7,374 nt of DNA, from positions 1 through 7,374 of the forward strand of contig CAAGGY010000146.1 in assembly GCA_900769525.1 (NCBI GenBank), written 5' to 3'. This document shows positions 4,702 to 7,374 of this stretch, in pieces. The notes beneath the pieces were generated by a model. The model saw only the letters and a list, made by a program, of their open reading frames with translations. It did not search any database and had not been told where the DNA came from. Position 1 is the first letter of the stretch, and each line of letters begins with the position of its first letter. Made by a program: the position numbers and the translations under genes. The stretch comes from an uncultured Alistipes sp. Its GTDB lineage: Bacteria > Bacteroidota > Bacteroidia > Bacteroidales > Rikenellaceae.

Positions 4702-5775
4702 ATGAAACGATTAATCCTTTTCGCCTTGGCAGGAATCCTTCTTGCTGCATGCCAGAAAGAGGCACCAGAGGCTATCACCGACAACAACCACATCATCTAC
4801 TACACTTCGACAGATGGCAACATCGTAGAGCCCTACAAGCCCGAGGCCTTCAACGGGGTGAGAATAGTCACAAATATCTATGAGGATGGAGTGGGAGTGA
4901 TAACCTTCTCCGATGACGTAAAAACTATTGGCGTTGCCGCATTCGGCGAGTGCAAAACTTTGGCAAGCATAAAGCTCCCCGAAAGCGTCACAACAATCAA
5001 ACAATCTGCTTTTGGATTGTGCGAAAATCTCACAAATATAGAGCTTCCAAATAGCATAACAGAGATTGGGCCATACGCCTTTAAGCGCTGCACGGCATTG
5101 GAGACAATCACTCTGCCATCTAATTTAATGGTAATTGATAGAGGCACTTTTGAATCGTGCTACGCCCTCCAACATATTGAAATTCCAGAGGGAGTGGTAT
5201 CGATCAATACTTCAGCATTTGCCTGGTGTCAAGCTCTTAGCAGCATCACTATTCCTAACAGCGTGCGTAGCATTGGCAATCAAGCATTTGATTGTTGCGA
5301 ATCGCTTACAGAGATCAATCTTTCTGAGAATCTGACGAGCATTGGTGAGCGATGCTTCTCGGAGTGCAGGTCGCTTCGTAGCATTGTGATTCCTGATGGC
5401 GTGACCTCGCTCGATATATGCACATTCACATATTGCACAGCACTCGAGAGTGTCACTCTCAGCAAGAATCTCACGAAGATGGGAGGGTTCCTGTTTTCGG
5501 GATGTACAAGCCTTAGAGAGATTACAATTCCGCAATTTGTGTCAATAATTGGATACTATGCCTTTGAGAACTGCACAAGTCTTGAGAGTGTATACTGCAA
5601 ACCCGCTAATGTGCCAAAGGCAGAATACAAGACCAACAGCGTAGATTATTGGAGCGCCTTTGATGGCAATGCCCCAGAGCGCAAGATCTATGTGCCTACC
5701 ACTGCTGTGGAGAGCTACAAGCAGGCCGACTTCTGGAGTGATTATGCCGAGGATATCGTAGATGGCGGATTCTAA
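4702..5775 (+). CDS. BspA-type leucine-rich-repeat lipoprotein
   Basis: This is a 357-residue protein. Residues 1-17 are a lipoprotein signal peptide (MKRLILFALAGILLAAC) with lipobox LAAC and Cys17 as the lipidation site; the following QKE lacks an inner-membrane Asp. Residues about 30-75 form an N-terminal cap (YYTSTDGNIVEPY) familiar from Bacteroidales BspA proteins. Nine complete repeats of exactly 23 residues follow (80-286) with a tenth beginning at 287. The pattern is [AT]F-x-x-C-x-x-L-x-x-I-x-[IL]-P-x-x-[LV]-x-x-I, typical of LRR_5. The C-terminal cap (about 319-353) includes IYVPTTAVESYKQA and WSDYAEDIV, a common ending. Family knowledge: such proteins are surface or periplasmic and can bind matrix proteins or other cells; the ligand here is unknown. 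It is a single gene with its own promoter and a bidirectional terminator. Confidence 0.93.
   Translation: MKRLILFALAGILLAACQKEAPEAITDNNHIIYYTSTDGNIVEPYKPEAFNGVRIVTNIYEDGVGVITFSDDVKTIGVAAFGECKTLASIKLPESVTTIKQSAFGLCENLTNIELPNSITEIGPYAFKRCTALETITLPSNLMVIDRGTFESCYALQHIEIPEGVVSINTSAFAWCQALSSITIPNSVRSIGNQAFDCCESLTEINLSENLTSIGERCFSECRSLRSIVIPDGVTSLDICTFTYCTALESVTLSKNLTKMGGFLFSGCTSLREITIPQFVSIIGYYAFENCTSLESVYCKPANVPKAEYKTNSVDYWSAFDGNAPERKIYVPTTAVESYKQADFWSDYAEDIVDGGF
4939..5559 (+). repeat. Nine tandem 69-bp leucine-rich-repeat units inside the lipoprotein gene
   Basis: The unit length is exactly 23 codons with no insertions across nine copies, beginning at residues 80, 103, 126, 149, 172, 195, 218, 241 and 264. 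A tenth unit starts at 287 (nucleotide 5560) and diverges after SLESVYC. The protein pattern is conserved, but the DNA copies differ widely, so this is an old diverged array and not a recent tandem expansion. Confidence 0.85.
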
Positions 5776-5793
5776 AAGTGGGCGTATAACAAG

Positions 5794-5826
5794 AAAAAGA
5801 TGCAAAGGACCTTTGCATCTTTTTTT
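5794..5826. terminator. Bidirectional Rho-independent terminator between the lipoprotein and ABC ATPase genes
   Basis: A perfect 10-bp stem AGATGCAAAG/CTTTGCATCT (5798-5807 and 5811-5820), loop GAC, is extended by an A-run on the left (5794-5797) and a T-run on the right (5821-5826). It therefore provides a U-tract in both directions. It begins 19 nt after the lipoprotein stop and, on the other strand, 7 nt after the ATPase stop, so it probably ends both convergent units. Confidence 0.92.
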
Positions 5827-5833
5827 GTAGCTA

Positions 5834-6592
5834 TCACTTACGAAGGCGTATGGAGCGTGTGGCTGGGTCGAAGCCCACAAAGTCGCTATTGAAGAGTCGC
5901 TCGATACTTCCCGACTCAATCATCGCCTGGGTATCGAGGTGGACAAGCTGTGGCGTATCCACGAGGGCTATACTATCGGCCAACGAGAGGGCGATATCGA
6001 GCTCGTGAGTTGAGAAGATTATACACTTATTCTCATTGTGCGCAAGCTCAGCAAGCAGGCGACAGAGCTCATATCTATTTGGCAGGTCGAGGAACGACGT
6101 AGGCTCGTCGAGAAGTATCACTGGCGTATCTTGAGCCAGGGCCCTGGCAATCATAACCCTCTGACACTCACCATCTGACAACGTATCGACACAACGGTGT
6201 AGCAGGTGGTCAACACCAGCAATCGCCACACAACGACGCACCATAGCATCATCTTTATCGCTCAGACGGCCCATCCAGTCAGTATATGGCGAGCGACCGA
6301 GAGAAACAATATCGTAGACACTAAGTGCCTCGACATCAACACGCTCAGTGTTTACGAACGATAATCGGCGTGAGAGCTGCTGTGCGCTGAGCGTATCGAG
6401 GCTCTCGCCACCGACCAACACCTCACCCTCAAGAGGCTTGGCAAGCGAGGCAATAGTACGCAGTAGTGTGCTCTTACCCGTGCCATTACGGCCCAGAAGA
6501 GCGGTAATCTTACCACACTCGAAACGTGTCGAAGCCTCGGTGATAAGCCTGCGTGAGCCGAAGCCAAGCGATATGTTACGAAGCTCAATCAT
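5834..6592 (-). CDS. FecE/BtuD-like ABC transporter ATP-binding protein (iron/heme/cobalamin-type importer)
   Basis: This 252-residue cytoplasmic ATPase, close to the family's usual 250-270, carries all core nucleotide-binding motifs. Walker A is GRNGTGKS at 34-41, the signature is LSDGECQRV at 138-146, Walker B is VILLDEP at 158-164, the D-loop is SFLD at 166-169, and the switch His is in STHELD (His196). VSLGRSPYTDW (about 96-106) is the segment typical of the siderophore/B12 subgroup. The Q-loop Gln is absent: the sequence there reads LSFVNTERVDVEAL. The last 50 residues diverge from the core. The gene overlaps the permease stop codon by 4 nt (ATGA), which implies translational coupling. 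Its partner is the FecCD permease. The substrate, whether ferric siderophore, heme or cobalamin, cannot be decided without the binding-protein gene, presumably beyond the window edge. Confidence 0.93.
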   Translation of the reverse strand: MIELRNISLGFGSRRLITEASTRFECGKITALLGRNGTGKSTLLRTIASLAKPLEGEVLVGGESLDTLSAQQLSRRLSFVNTERVDVEALSVYDIVSLGRSPYTDWMGRLSDKDDAMVRRCVAIAGVDHLLHRCVDTLSDGECQRVMIARALAQDTPVILLDEPTSFLDLPNRYELCRLLAELAHNENKCIIFSTHELDIALSLADSIALVDTPQLVHLDTQAMIESGSIERLFNSDFVGFDPATRSIRLRK

Positions 6593-7374
6593 TGGCGATA
6601 ACGGTTACGAATAACAACAAATATGATGATTGGCACGCCAAGAAGCGCTGTGATAGTATTGACAGGGAGCACCAACGAACTGTGTGCCACAACATCGGCC
6701 ACCAACGAACAGAGCACCATCGACAATGCTCCCCACAACATAGAGGCGGGAAGCAATACACGGTGGTCGGCCGTGCGGAACGTAAGTCGAGCAAGGTGAG
6801 GCATAGCGAGGCCGATGAAGCCGATAGGACCACAAAAGGCCGTAACGCTACCGGCAAGGAGTGTTGTCGAGATAAAAAGTATCAGACGTGAACGCTCGAC
6901 ATTAAGGCCCATCGTGCGGGCATTATTCTCACCGAGAAGCAACATATTAAGCGACTTTATAGCTACTACCGAGAGCAGCAGGCCAAGTGCCACGGCTGGT
7001 GCAAAGATAGCTATATCGCCACGTGTAACGGTCGACAGCGAGCCCATGGTCCAGACCACGAAGGCCTTAAGCGAAGCCTCGCTACCGACATACTGCAACA
7101 CACCCACTACGGCTGAAATAGCCGAGCCGAGCATCATACCTATAATAAGTATAGTATTGATATTCTTAATCTTACGTGATAGCGACATAACAAGCATGAG
7201 TATCACGGCCGAGCCTATCCACGCCATACCCGTAAGTCCCAAACGCACTATCATCGAACCGGATGCAAGTCCAAACATCGGCATTGCAAGCGTAAAGAGT
7301 GCCACGCCGAGGCTCGCTCCAGAGTTGATACCAAGCACATAGGGGCCCGCAAGAGGGTTGCGAAAGAGCGTCTG
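6589..7374 (-). CDS. FecCD-family ABC transporter permease (5' end outside window)
   Basis: The frame is open to the window edge, so the 261 visible residues lack roughly the first 70 of a protein usually 320-350 long; the GTG at 7338 is an internal codon, not the start. The visible N-terminus QTLFRNPLAGPYVLGINSG is the conserved segment of FecCD permeases (usually LFRNPLADPxxLGISSG). Six or so strongly hydrophobic stretches follow. NARTMGLNV at about 151-159 lies in the cytoplasmic coupling region, GPIGFIGLAMPHLAR (about 182-196) is the family's best signature, and LPVNTITALLGVP (about 236-248) is the conserved end. Two copies of the permease and two of the ATPase form the inner-membrane importer, fed by a periplasmic or lipid-anchored binding protein. 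The stop overlaps the ATPase start as ATGA. Confidence 0.94.
   Translation of the reverse strand, partial: QTLFRNPLAGPYVLGINSGASLGVALFTLAMPMFGLASGSMIVRLGLTGMAWIGSAVILMLVMSLSRKIKNINTILIIGMMLGSAISAVVGVLQYVGSEASLKAFVVWTMGSLSTVTRGDIAIFAPAVALGLLLSVVAIKSLNMLLLGENNARTMGLNVERSRLILFISTTLLAGSVTAFCGPIGFIGLAMPHLARLTFRTADHRVLLPASMLWGALSMVLCSLVADVVAHSSLVLPVNTITALLGVPIIIFVVIRNRYRQ

Noticed and set aside
5542..5919. A 125-codon minus-strand frame spanning the lipoprotein 3' end and the ATPase 3' end
   Set aside because: It runs straight across a strong bidirectional terminator and overlaps two well-supported genes; no recognisable domain.
6815..7342. A 175-codon open frame on the plus strand opposite the permease
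   Set aside because: It lies wholly antisense to a clear FecCD permease, is rich in Ser/Pro/Ile as expected of an antisense shadow, and has no promoter or family motif.

Overview
This window looks like chromosomal DNA from a Bacteroidota bacterium, most likely of the order Bacteroidales. Three sites match the phylum's TTTG-(19-20 nt)-TAnnTTTG promoter consensus. The starts of the complete genes that open transcription units are preceded by A/T-rich leaders rather than Shine-Dalgarno sequences. The tRNA gene does not encode its CCA, and there is a BspA-type leucine-rich-repeat lipoprotein. A genus such as Alistipes is possible but cannot be proven from the sequence.

Layout, left to right. (1) Positions 1-2270, plus strand: the 3' part of a long-form UbiD-family decarboxylase, then 15 nt later a membrane-anchored protein with four helix-hairpin-helix units. 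(2) 2271-2652, plus strand: a non-coding leader, rpsU (bS21) and a strong terminator shared with the convergent gene. (3) 2655-3853, minus strand: a two-gene unit encoding a chloramphenicol-acetyltransferase-fold acyltransferase and MsrA, driven by a well-formed promoter. (4) 3851-4483, minus strand: a promoter, tRNA-Glu(UUC), a 180-nt structured spacer/leader, rpsT (bS20) and its terminator. The terminator's U-tract overlaps the promoter of the next unit. (5) 4411-4701: a divergent intergenic region with one canonical promoter facing each way and an A/T-rich palindrome between them. (6) 4702-5826, plus strand: the leucine-rich-repeat lipoprotein and a bidirectional terminator. (7) 5834-7374, minus strand: the ATPase and a partial permease of a FecCD-type (iron/heme/cobalamin class) ABC importer, overlapping by ATGA.

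The genes belong to several unrelated housekeeping and surface functions: translation (bS21, bS20, tRNA-Glu), redox repair (MsrA), cofactor or aromatic decarboxylation (UbiD), metallophore or cofactor uptake, and a surface lipoprotein. Apart from the two broken edges, every gene appears intact, and there is no sign of a mobile element, CRISPR array or phage. I did not find a convincing undescribed system. The points most worth checking are regulatory: the rpsU leader and an anti-SD-complementary stretch inside the start of rpsU, the structured rpsT leader behind tRNA-Glu, and the fused terminator/promoter between rpsT and the acyltransferase-msrA unit.
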